A DNA stretch of 64,000 nucleotides, taken from the NCBI GenBank assembly GCA_016714565.1, contig JADKDM010000015.1:116318-180317 (forward strand). Reading direction: 5' to 3'. The position numbers were made by a program, and so were the translations under genes. Source of the stretch: Candidatus Villigracilis propinquus (GTDB lineage Bacteria; Chloroflexota; Anaerolineae; Anaerolineales; Villigracilaceae). Below the pieces are notes generated by a model. The model saw nothing but the letters and a program-made list of their open reading frames with translations. It did no database searches and was not told the DNA's origin. Shown piece after piece: positions 51,707 to 59,631 of the stretch (its first letter is position 1; every line of letters starts with the position of its first letter).

Positions 51707-52822
51707 CTAGCCGAATGAAATTCCCAGATCGCGGGCGGTTAGTACGATATCTGAGTCCATCGGAACCATTTTCATTTTTCCAATGGCTTCTTCGATGGGG
51801 ACGTATTTGACATGCGGCGGTTCAAGGGCGACCATCACGCCACCTTGGCCTTGCTCCAGCCCACGGACGGCTGCCGCGCCGAAGCGCAGTGCGGTCAGGC
51901 GGTCGTAGGATGTGGGGGAGCCGCCACGCAGCAGGTGACCGAGCACGACCACACGGGTTTCCTTGCCAGAAATGGCGTGGATCTCAGCGGCCACTTTTTC
52001 ACCGATGCCGCCCAATCGTTCTGCGCGGCCTGCTTCGTGTTCCACAACCGAAACTCCGCCGCCAAGCGGTGTGGCGCCTTCTGCCACCACCACGATGGTG
52101 AACTTGTTGCCGCGTGCTTCGCGTTCCTTGATCTTTTCAATAACCTTATGGATGTCGTATGGATTTTCAGGGATGAGGATCACATCCGCAGAACCAGCCA
52201 CGCCCGAGTGAAGGGCGATCCAACCTGCGTAGCGTCCCATCACTTCCACGACCATCACGCGTCCGTGGGATGCGGCGGTGGAGTGCAAACGGTCGAGTGC
52301 TTCGGTAGCGAAGCCGACAGCGGTATCAAACCCGAAGGTCACTTCGGTCTTGTCCAGATCGTTGTCGATGGTCTTTGGGACGGAGATCAGGCGTAGTCCC
52401 TTTTTTGATAATACGCTTGCGATCGCCAGTGAACCATCACCACCGACGGTGATGAGCGCGTCGATATTGTGCAGGCGGAACCCGCGCACGATCTCATCAG
52501 TGCGGTCCACTTCTTCCACGGTGCCATCGGGATTTGTCATCGGATACTTCAAGGGGTTGTTGCGGTTGCTTGTTCCCAGAATGGTTCCGCCCAAATGAGT
52601 AATTCCGCTGACCTTCGCGCGCGTGAGCGGAACAAAGCCGCCATCAGGATATTCTTCCGGTGAAAGGATTCCGTGAAAACCATCCAATACACCGTACACA
52701 TCCCAGCCGCGTTTGATCGCAGAGAGTGCCGCCGCACGAATGACAGCGTTCAAGCCCGGGGCGTCGCCGCCGCCGGTGCTGATCGCTATTTTTTTGATAG
52801 GTACATTTTGATATTGAGGCAT
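51707..52822 (-). CDS. pfkA: 6-phosphofructokinase
   Basis: The 371-residue protein is a PfkA-family enzyme: ISTGGGDAPGLNAVIRA, VSGITHLGGTILGTSNR, VGGDGSLAIA, PKTIDNDLDKTEVTFGFDTA, EVMGRYAGWIAL and GHLLRGGSPTSYDR. GGDGS points to ATP use, while PKTIDND has the Lys of PPi-type enzymes; this mixed pattern is seen in a separate clade, so the phosphoryl donor is uncertain. It phosphorylates fructose 6-phosphate in glycolysis. It is divergent from the glucan phosphorylase gene. Confidence 0.92.
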   Translation of the reverse strand: MPQYQNVPIKKIAISTGGGDAPGLNAVIRAAALSAIKRGWDVYGVLDGFHGILSPEEYPDGGFVPLTRAKVSGITHLGGTILGTSNRNNPLKYPMTNPDGTVEEVDRTDEIVRGFRLHNIDALITVGGDGSLAIASVLSKKGLRLISVPKTIDNDLDKTEVTFGFDTAVGFATEALDRLHSTAASHGRVMVVEVMGRYAGWIALHSGVAGSADVILIPENPYDIHKVIEKIKEREARGNKFTIVVVAEGATPLGGGVSVVEHEAGRAERLGGIGEKVAAEIHAISGKETRVVVLGHLLRGGSPTSYDRLTALRFGAAAVRGLEQGQGGVMVALEPPHVKYVPIEEAIGKMKMVPMDSDIVLTARDLGISFG

Positions 52823-53018
52823 AAAAGTGCTCCGTTAAATGGTTAATTTTTCAGGTTTGATTATAGTCCCAGGTATGTGTTGAACGCCATGTGAAAATAC
52901 ACACTCTGTTGATATTACAAATGAAAGCGTTTTTTCGCGTCTTTTTGTTCTGCCATCAGACAAATTCCGTGATTTTGATAAATACCGAATCCCCGGTTTT
53001 ACGGTATCATTCGCCGCT

Positions 53019-55151
53019 ATGGAATTCATAACTTCTCCCTCCCAAAAATTTGATCTTCCCAAGCGCATCGCCCGCCTTGGTGAGCTTGCCACAAACTTGT
53101 GGTGGACATGGCAGCCCGAAGCGGTACGCCTTTTCGGTCGTTTGGATTATGACTTGTGGGAACGCATCGGACACAACCCGATCCGCCACTTGAAAGAGAT
53201 CGGCCGCGCCCGTTTAAATCAAGCCGCAAAGGATAAGGATTATCTCGCGCTGTACGATGCACTCTTTGAAAAATTCGATGGATACTTCGCAAAAGAATCC
53301 TGGTCTCAAAAAGCACACCCTGAATTAAAAAATCCCATTGCCTATTTTTCAATGGAATTCGGCCTGCACGAAACACTCCCCATTTATTCGGGCGGTCTCG
53401 GCGTGCTCGCAGGTGACCACCTCAAAGAATCATCCGACCTCGGCTTGCCGCTCATCGCCGTCGGCTTTATGTACGCGCAGGGATATTTCTCCCAGCGCAT
53501 CAGCGAAGACGGCTGGCAGGAAGCGCTCAATAATCCGCTAACTTTTGAGCACCTGCCTGTTGCGCTCGTCACCAAGGATAACAAGCCCGTCACCATTGAA
53601 ATTAAATTCCCTGACCGCGTTATCAACGTGCAGGTATGGGAAACCCGTGTGGGACGCATCCCGCTCTACCTGCTCGATTCCAATGTTGAAGGCAACAGCG
53701 ACTTTGACCGCCTGCTGACCGCCCGTCTCTATTGGTCTGATCTTGACCGCCGCATCATGCAGGAAGTTTTGCTTGGAATCGGCGGCGTGCGGATGCTGCG
53801 CGCTTTGGGATATGCCCCCGATGTCTGGCACATGAACGAAGGACACGCCTCTTTCCTAACTTTGGAGCGGGCTCGTGAACTGGTGGCAAAAGGCCTCACC
53901 TTTGCAGATGCCGCCCAAAAGACCCTTGGACAGAATGTCTTCACCACCCACACACCCGTCCCGGCTGGCAATGATGAATTCCCCCTCTGGCTCATGGACA
54001 AATACCTCGCAACCTACTGGCCCGAGCTTGGCCTCACCCGCGAAGAATTCATGAACGTAGCCCTGCATCATCAGCCGCATGGCGAAACCTATTCCATGCC
54101 GATCCTTGCACTGAAGTTTTCCGGCGGCAGCAACGGCGTTTCGGAATTGCACGGCGAAGTATCCCGCGATATGTGGAAGTTCATGTGGGAAGACCGCGAT
54201 GTGAAAGATGTTCCCATCGACTATGTCACCAACGGAGTCCACACCGCAAATTGGATGGCCCGCCGCTTGAACGTCCTGCTCGAAAAATATCTCGGCACAG
54301 ACTGGTACGACAACCTTGACGATCACGAGTTGATGAAGAAACTCGACTCGATCCCCGACCCTGAATTGTGGGGAGTGCGTTTGCACCTCAAGCGCAAACT
54401 CACCTTCTACATGCGTGAGCGCGTGCGTGACCGTTGGACTCAGGGCGGCTTCCATCCCGTGCAGGTCGTTTCTTCTGGCGTGCTCATCAACCCCTATGCA
54501 TTGACCATTGGCTTTGCGCGCCGTTTCGCCACATACAAACGCGCCAACCTCATCCTCTCCGATATTGACCGCCTGTTGGATATCATCAACCGCCCCAACA
54601 TGCCCGTACAGATCATCTTCGCAGGCAAAGCCCATCCCGCGGATGAGCCCGGCAAGCAGTTGATCCAGAAAGTCTATCGCACCGTCAAAAAAGCAGAGAC
54701 CGGCGGACGCCTCGTCTTCCTCGAAGATTACGATATGAACCTTGCCCGCTACCTCGTCCAGGGTGTGGATGTGTGGATGAATACTCCCCGCCGCCCGTAC
54801 GAAGCCAGCGGTACCTCAGGCATGAAGGCCGCCATCAACGGCGTGCTCAACTTCTCCGTGCTGGACGGTTGGTGGCGTGAAGCCTACAACGGCACCAACG
54901 GCTGGTCAATTGGTCGTGATGAACCGTATGAATCCAATGAAATTCAGGATGCCGCCGATGCCGAGGACCTGTATCACAAGCTCGAGCATGAGATCATCCC
55001 GATGTATTACAACCGCGATCCGAAGGAAGTGTCTCACGAGTGGATCGCTCACATGAAAGACACCATGAAGACTTGTATTCCGCAATTCTCCACCCGCCGC
55101 ATGGTGAAGCAATACGTGGAAAAGTTCTACGCGCCCGCATTGAAAAAATAA
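53019..55151 (+). CDS. glgP: Alpha-glucan phosphorylase
   Basis: The 710-residue GT35 enzyme starts with the DUF3417 region (RLGELATNLWWTWQPEAVRLF) and AYFSMEFGLHETLPIYSGGL. It has the catalytic core with HMNEGHASFL, GFARRFATYKRANL, and the PLP site EASGTSGMKAAINGV. It releases glucose 1-phosphate from glycogen-like glucans, in the cytoplasm. The short form with DUF3417 is typical of thermophiles and Chloroflexota. It is divergent from pfkA and may share control in glycogen use. Confidence 0.93.
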   Translation: MEFITSPSQKFDLPKRIARLGELATNLWWTWQPEAVRLFGRLDYDLWERIGHNPIRHLKEIGRARLNQAAKDKDYLALYDALFEKFDGYFAKESWSQKAHPELKNPIAYFSMEFGLHETLPIYSGGLGVLAGDHLKESSDLGLPLIAVGFMYAQGYFSQRISEDGWQEALNNPLTFEHLPVALVTKDNKPVTIEIKFPDRVINVQVWETRVGRIPLYLLDSNVEGNSDFDRLLTARLYWSDLDRRIMQEVLLGIGGVRMLRALGYAPDVWHMNEGHASFLTLERARELVAKGLTFADAAQKTLGQNVFTTHTPVPAGNDEFPLWLMDKYLATYWPELGLTREEFMNVALHHQPHGETYSMPILALKFSGGSNGVSELHGEVSRDMWKFMWEDRDVKDVPIDYVTNGVHTANWMARRLNVLLEKYLGTDWYDNLDDHELMKKLDSIPDPELWGVRLHLKRKLTFYMRERVRDRWTQGGFHPVQVVSSGVLINPYALTIGFARRFATYKRANLILSDIDRLLDIINRPNMPVQIIFAGKAHPADEPGKQLIQKVYRTVKKAETGGRLVFLEDYDMNLARYLVQGVDVWMNTPRRPYEASGTSGMKAAINGVLNFSVLDGWWREAYNGTNGWSIGRDEPYESNEIQDAADAEDLYHKLEHEIIPMYYNRDPKEVSHEWIAHMKDTMKTCIPQFSTRRMVKQYVEKFYAPALKK

Positions 55152-55154
55152 TGT

Positions 55155-55222
55155 AGACCGCAGACAACGGACGATGGACCACAAAACCATTGTCCGTTGT
55201 CTGTTGTCGATGGTCAATTGTC
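55155..55222. repeat. Inverted heptamer repeat block
   Basis: GACCGCA-GACAACG-GACGATG-GACC repeats on the plus strand every seven bases. Its inverse, TTGTCCG-TTGTCTG-TTGTCGA-TGGTCAA-TTGTC, follows. The two arms can form a hairpin between glgP and the rhodanese gene. Confidence 0.65.
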
Positions 55223-55237
55223 AAAAAAGAGAAACCT

Positions 55238-55582
55238 ATGTTCCCCGAAATTACAGTTACCGAACTTGGCGAAAAATTAAAGTCGGAAGAGAAATTTGTC
55301 CTGCTGGATGTGCGCGAACTGGCAGAGTTGGAAAATGCCAAAGTCGAAGACAGCAGGCTCGAGGTTACGCCGATGAGCCGCCTTGCGAGCGAAGGACCAG
55401 CCGCTTTGTCGGAGACGGTCCGGGCGCAGGAGATCCCCGTCTATGTAATGTGTCATCATGGCAGCCGCAGCACGCAGGTGACCATGTGGCTCGCGCAGCA
55501 GGGATATAAAAACGTGGTCAATGTGAGTGGGGGAATTGATGAGTACGCCCGAAAAGTTGATCCTTCGGTTGGGTTTTATTAA
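55238..55582 (+). CDS. Rhodanese-domain protein
   Basis: The start is the ATG at 55238 (MFPEITVTEL), 114 residues. Single-domain rhodanese with the early LLDVRELAELENAKV and the active loop VMCHHGSRSTQVTMWL (catalytic Cys), then YKNVVNVSGGIDEYA. It likely transfers sulfur from thiosulfate or a persulfide carrier to thiols. It follows glgP in the same direction, separated by a repeat hairpin. Confidence 0.88.
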   Translation: MFPEITVTELGEKLKSEEKFVLLDVRELAELENAKVEDSRLEVTPMSRLASEGPAALSETVRAQEIPVYVMCHHGSRSTQVTMWLAQQGYKNVVNVSGGIDEYARKVDPSVGFY

Positions 55583-55997
55583 TCGTTGAGAAGTTAAAAG
55601 TTAAAAAGTTAGCAGGTTGAAACTGTTTCAACCTGCTAACTTTTTAAACCTGCAAACATTCAAACGCACCCGTTAAACCAGAATGCCATCCTTGCGGATG
55701 GCATTCGTGGGGCGCTGTGGCTTCCTTCTAAATCTTGAGGAGGGATGCCACAGCGCTGGGTTTATTACAACTATCCATGAGAGACATCACCTCCTCCTTT
55801 CTATAGGATGGCAATTCAATTTGTTTGCCCCCGAGCAGTAACGAAAGTATGTCACAAAATAAATCGGATGTCAATAGGCCAAATTTGATTCTCACAAAAT
55901 TGTAATATTATTAGTCTTGACGATTTGTGATACCTTTTGAGAGTCTCCGCAAGGCTGTCAGGACTATCCTTTCGGAAATTTGATCAGGAGAAATTTC
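55583..55997. other. Non-coding region, 415 bp, with repeats and hairpins
   Basis: At 55588-55660 short words of the type AAGTTAA/AGCAGGTTGAAA and their inverse (TTTCAACCTGCTAACTTTTT) form a repeat hairpin. GAATGCCATCC with GGATGGCATTC follows at 55681-55706. A longer hairpin, GCGCTGTGGC with GCCACAGCGC, lies at 55712-55756. The remaining part before 55998 is AT-rich and should hold the next promoter. No gene is seen. Confidence 0.55.
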
Positions 55998-57593
55998 ATG
56001 AAAAAAAATCCCAATAAACTATGGATCATTGTCTTCGCCCTCGGCTGGTTCTTCGATTTCCTTCTTTGGAAGAAAGCCCCTGGTATCAACTTCGCCATTT
56101 TTGCAATGGCCTGTCTTGTTGCAGCTTTCTACTTTTTGCTGAGCGATGGGCTTCGCCCGAATCGTGCCAGCCTGAGCCTGCTGCCGCTCTTTGTCTTTTT
56201 CGCCGCTGTTACATTCATCCGCGCCGAGCCGATGACCACCTTCCTCGCCTACACCTTCACCCTGCTGACGATGTCCATCCTCGCCTTCACCTACCTCGGC
56301 GGCCGCTGGTATCTATACACCATTGTGGATTACATCGGTAAATACTTCAATTTACTTGGCAGTATGATCGCGCGCCCGATTTCGTTCATGGCTGATGTCC
56401 GCAAGGAGCAAAATGATGGGGGGGTGCAACCCTCCAAAAGAAACATCTGGCCTGTGGTGCGCGGTATAGTCATTGCCCTGCCCATCATCGCCATCTTTGC
56501 TTCCCTGCTCGCTTCAGCAGATGTGATCTTCGGCCAGAGGCTGACGGATTTTATGGATCTGTTCAACCTCGAAAACCTGCCTGAATTTATCTTCCGCCTG
56601 ATCTATATTGTCATCATCGGCTACGCACTCGCTGGCGTGATTCTACATGCCGCCACCGAATCAAAAGATGAAAAGATCGGCAAAGAAGAGAAGCCCCTCA
56701 TCCCCACTTTCCTCGGTTTCATCGAATCCGCCATTGTGCTGGGAAGTGTGGTCGCACTCTTCGCTGCATTCGTTGCCATCCAGTTTCAATATTTTTTCGG
56801 CGGCACCACCAACATCCACATTGACGGCTATACCTATGCCGAATACGCCCGCAAGGGATTTGGCGAACTTGTCGCTGTAGCGTTCTTTGCATTGCTCATG
56901 CTGCTCACATTAAGCGCCATCACCAAACGCGAAACCGAAACGCAGCGAAAAGTGTATTCGGGTTTGGGTGTTACGCTCGTTGCCCTTCTGTTGGTCATGC
57001 TCCTTTCGGCGTATCAACGCCTCGGTCTGTATGAAGCGGTGTATGGCTTCTCACGCTTGCGCACGTATACCCACGTCTTCCTGATCTGGATCGGCCTGCT
57101 GTTGATTGCCACCATCGTTCTGGAAATTCTGCGCAAGGAAAGAATGTTCGCTTTTGCCATGCTCATTGCATCTTTTGGCTTTGCCATTTCCCTGCCCATT
57201 TTGAATGTGGATGTTTTCATCGTCAATCAAAACCTCCAGCGTGAATTAAAAAGCTGGACAAAAGATGTGGTCGATCTGGATGCGCAATACTTCATTGACC
57301 TCTCCGATGACGCCATTCCCACCCTCGTCACCACGTTTCAGACTCCGTCCACGCCTGATCCCGTCCGGGAGAAAGTTGGCGCGGCTTTGGCCTGTATTCG
57401 TCACGAGCGCGAATTAACCGAGCGTGACACATCGTGGCAGTCTTTCCACTTCGCGGTCTTCAATGCGGATAAAGCGTTAGCTTCCATCAAGAAAGACCTC
57501 GCAAGATATGCCGTCGATGTCAGCGAATACCCATCCAGGGTTGTAACCCCATCAGGCGAAGAATTCCCCTGCTCGGAATATTATTACGACTAA
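55998..57593 (+). CDS. DUF4173 membrane protein
   Basis: The start is the ATG at 55998, preceded by CAGGAG at 7 bases. The 531-residue protein has about twelve hydrophobic segments and the DUF4173 features FIRAEPMTTFLAYTFTLLTM, SADVIFGQRLTDF, and the motif YTYAEYARKGFGELVAVAFF. The C-terminal ~110 residues are soluble (a DAQYFIDLSDDAIPTLV helix region). Function is unknown; the family is common in Bacillota and Chloroflexota. It follows a non-coding region of 415 bp. Confidence 0.82.
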   Translation: MKKNPNKLWIIVFALGWFFDFLLWKKAPGINFAIFAMACLVAAFYFLLSDGLRPNRASLSLLPLFVFFAAVTFIRAEPMTTFLAYTFTLLTMSILAFTYLGGRWYLYTIVDYIGKYFNLLGSMIARPISFMADVRKEQNDGGVQPSKRNIWPVVRGIVIALPIIAIFASLLASADVIFGQRLTDFMDLFNLENLPEFIFRLIYIVIIGYALAGVILHAATESKDEKIGKEEKPLIPTFLGFIESAIVLGSVVALFAAFVAIQFQYFFGGTTNIHIDGYTYAEYARKGFGELVAVAFFALLMLLTLSAITKRETETQRKVYSGLGVTLVALLLVMLLSAYQRLGLYEAVYGFSRLRTYTHVFLIWIGLLLIATIVLEILRKERMFAFAMLIASFGFAISLPILNVDVFIVNQNLQRELKSWTKDVVDLDAQYFIDLSDDAIPTLVTTFQTPSTPDPVREKVGAALACIRHERELTERDTSWQSFHFAVFNADKALASIKKDLARYAVDVSEYPSRVVTPSGEEFPCSEYYYD

Positions 57594-57596
57594 TCT

Positions 57597-57702
57597 ATGT
57601 CATTGCGAGGAGCAATCCCATTACATTGGCTGAGATTGCTTCGGGCACACTGCCCTGGCGGGCTGTGCCAGGGAGAGCAAAAGCGCCCTCGCAATGACGT
57701 GG
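57597..57702. repeat. TCATTGCGAGG dispersed palindromic element, copy 2
   Basis: It begins TGTCATTGCGAGGAGCAATC and ends GCGCCCTCGCAATGACG, mirrored; the inner GAGATTGCTTCGGG is the same word as in the copy at 17243. The middle (CTGCCCTGGCGGGCTGTGCCAG) is a further hairpin. It lies 4 bp after the DUF4173 stop and before the selenoprotein gene. Confidence 0.8.
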
Positions 57703-57777
57703 TTGCGGAGTAAGAACTATCCTCCATTGACTGTCTACTCTCTGTTCTCAACTCATCTCCCTCCAAAGGAATCGTCA

Positions 57778-58386
57778 ATGGACTTCAAACTGACCATCTT
57801 CTCTGATTACATCTGACCGTGGTGCTATGTCGGCCAGGGTGTGGTCGACCAACTGAAAGCTGAACATAATGTGGATGTGGAATGGCGGCCTTATTATCTC
57901 CGCCCTGATACTCCCCCCGAAGGACTGGATCTACCCGAATACATTTTGAAGGCCCGTGCCAATGGCTCCGAAGAACGACTGGCAAGTATGGCGAAAATGC
58001 ACGGCATGGATTTCAAATCCACTGAGCGCATTTACAACACGCGCATCGCGCACGAAGCCACCGAGTATGCCCGCGAGCAAGGAAAGGCGCTTGAATTCCA
58101 CAAGGTGGTCTTTCGCCAAGTCTATGCCGATGGACTGGACATTAGCAAATGGGATGTGCTCCGCGCCGCCGCCGAAGAAGTTGGCCTGGATGCAGATGAT
58201 ATGCAATCCGTTGTGGAAGGCGGCAAGTACACTGCTCAGGTCGCGGAGCAAGTCCGCTGGGCGCAGCAGATCGGCGTTTCAGGCGTACCGACCTATGTGA
58301 TCAATGATAAGTATGCGATTGTCGGCGCACAGCCGTATGAAGCATTCAAGAATGCGCTGGCGCAGATCATGAAAGAAAAACCGTAA
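57778..58386 (+). CDS. DsbA/FrnE-family thiol oxidoreductase, selenoprotein (UGA-coded Sec13)
   Basis: The frame from ATG 57778 (AAAGGA upstream) reads MDFKLTIFSDYI-UGA-PWCYVG and continues to 58386, 202 residues. In the FrnE/DsbA-like family this site is D-F/Y-V/I-CPWCY-x-G, so the UGA falls exactly on the first active-site Cys, giving Sec-Pro-Trp-Cys. The family's helical insert and the cis-proline loop GVSGVPTYVIND are present. A SECIS-like hairpin lies right after the UGA. It is probably a cytoplasmic disulfide or selenenylsulfide oxidoreductase. A gene finder without Sec would start at 57841 and lose the active site. Confidence 0.87.
57814..57855 (+). promoter_or_regulatory. SECIS-like hairpin in DsbA-type selenoprotein gene
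   Basis: The UGA (57814-57816) is followed after 13 bases by TCGGCC (57830-57835), loop AGGGTGT, and GGTCGA (57843-57848): a 6-bp stem with one G-U pair and a G-rich apical loop 19 bases from the UGA. Spacing fits bacterial SECIS elements; the loop differs from GGUCU of fdhF. Confidence 0.7.
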
Positions 58387-58393
58387 ATAAATA

Positions 58394-58428
58394 CAAAAAT
58401 GGACGAGAGTTTCTCTCGTCCATTTTTG
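58394..58428. terminator. Bidirectional terminator
   Basis: AAAAATGGACGAGAG pairs with TCTCGTCCATTTTT around a small loop, with T-runs on both strands. It is between the convergent selenoprotein and cytochrome b561 genes. Confidence 0.85.
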
Positions 58429-58923
58429 TTACGACTTTTTGAATCCCATTCGACTCAGAAGATTATCCTTGAGGATGATCTGGTGATAGATGGCCCCGCC
58501 AATGTGCAAAAGCAGAAGACCCATGATCGCCAGCCACCCGAAATGGTGGAGCGCGCCGATGAGCCTGTCCACACGTATCGCTTCGCCATTCCCCAGCAGG
58601 TACCCGATCAAATTGCGTTTGACCGCGATCAGCCCGCCCAGTGTAAGGATGTAAAAAGTGAAAAAGTACAAGCCGATATGAATAAGTTCTCCAAGTTTGT
58701 TGAGAGCCTTATTGCCAGTGTTGGCCGAGGCAGGGCGCTTGGTGGTGAATCGTACGATCAGGCGGGTGATCATCACGATGGCAAGCAATGCGCCAATGAT
58801 CATGTGCGGGGTTACCGGGGAGTTGCCCCCAGCTTCAGATAAAAATCCTGCCCCGAGCAGCAGGATAACCGTCAACCAGTGAAGAGCGACAAGCAGGGGA
58901 TGATAACGTGTAGGTGTATTCAT
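58429..58923 (-). CDS. Cytochrome b561-family membrane protein
   Basis: This 164-residue protein has four predicted helices and histidines placed for two haems b: RYHPLLVALHW in helix 1, SPVTPHMIIG in helix 2, and LHHFGWLAIMG with HIGGAIYHQ in helices 3-4. Members carry electrons from quinol or superoxide in the membrane. It is monocistronic and convergent with the selenoprotein gene; the gene pair share a terminator. A functional link to the neighbour is possible but not shown. Confidence 0.85.
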   Translation of the reverse strand: MNTPTRYHPLLVALHWLTVILLLGAGFLSEAGGNSPVTPHMIIGALLAIVMITRLIVRFTTKRPASANTGNKALNKLGELIHIGLYFFTFYILTLGGLIAVKRNLIGYLLGNGEAIRVDRLIGALHHFGWLAIMGLLLLHIGGAIYHQIILKDNLLSRMGFKKS

Positions 58924-59059
58924 GATTTCTCCTTTATCTTCTTATAATTTTGTTTGATTAACACAAAATGACAATCATGCGATTTTGGTATTTCCCACAC
59001 AATTTCCACATAAAGGAGTTACCCGGAGAACCTGCTCGTCGCATCATTAACTGATGTTA

Positions 59060-59100
59060 CGGTTTACTCGTAGTGCGACATTCATGCTGCGCGAAGACGC
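59060..59100. repeat. GTAGC-type palindromic repeat, degenerate
   Basis: CGTAGTGCGACATTCATGCTGCGCG resembles the repeat at 8541 (GTGCGACATAAATGTCGC) with mismatches in one arm. It lies in the 206-bp gap between two genes on the same strand. Confidence 0.35.
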
Positions 59101-59129
59101 GAGATAAATCGTTATTCTGATTACCCTTG

Positions 59130-59426
59130 TTAATACATGTTCTGATCGCCCGGAGGCGCATAGGATTCCAAAAGCCCGCAATTTTTGCAGCGATAGTGCA
59201 GGATGATCAACGGCATACCAACCTTGCGATAGCCTTCTGTCACGCTGCCCAGGAATTTCGTGCTGGCCCATTCCACTCGCTGCCAGTGTTCCCGAAACGG
59301 TTCATTGTCGCTGAAAACATAATCACTGGATAGCTGTGCCATGTCTTTTGTAATGCCCAGCCCTTTTTCCATTGAGCCTCCGCAGCGCATGCATTTTTCT
59401 GGTGGTGCAAAATTGATTTCCGGCAT
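59130..59426 (-). CDS. Zinc-ribbon small protein
   Basis: The start is the ATG at 59426, with AAGGAG 8 bases upstream; the long open frame upstream to 59771 overlaps the neighbouring promoter and is not believed. The 98-residue protein has two CxxC pairs, KCMRCGGSMEKG near the start and YRCKNCGLLESY near the end, forming one zinc ribbon. Domain of unknown function, common in single copies. It is divergent from the membrane protein gene at 59632. Confidence 0.75.
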   Translation of the reverse strand: MPEINFAPPEKCMRCGGSMEKGLGITKDMAQLSSDYVFSDNEPFREHWQRVEWASTKFLGSVTEGYRKVGMPLIILHYRCKNCGLLESYAPPGDQNMY

Positions 59427-59631
59427 CTGATATCTCCTTGATCGAAAGATAAGATGATTTTCATCCCATCCCTGCATTTCTACAATTCCCCCAATATGGC
59501 TACCTTGCCCCGAAAGCTTTTTTAGAAGAACAGCGTTGCCAATTGAAAATGCAAGTGTTAATATATTGACCTCTGTGGCAAAAAAGACATTTTGCAAGAG
59601 ACCTATTATAAAAAACTTTAGGAGTATCCCA

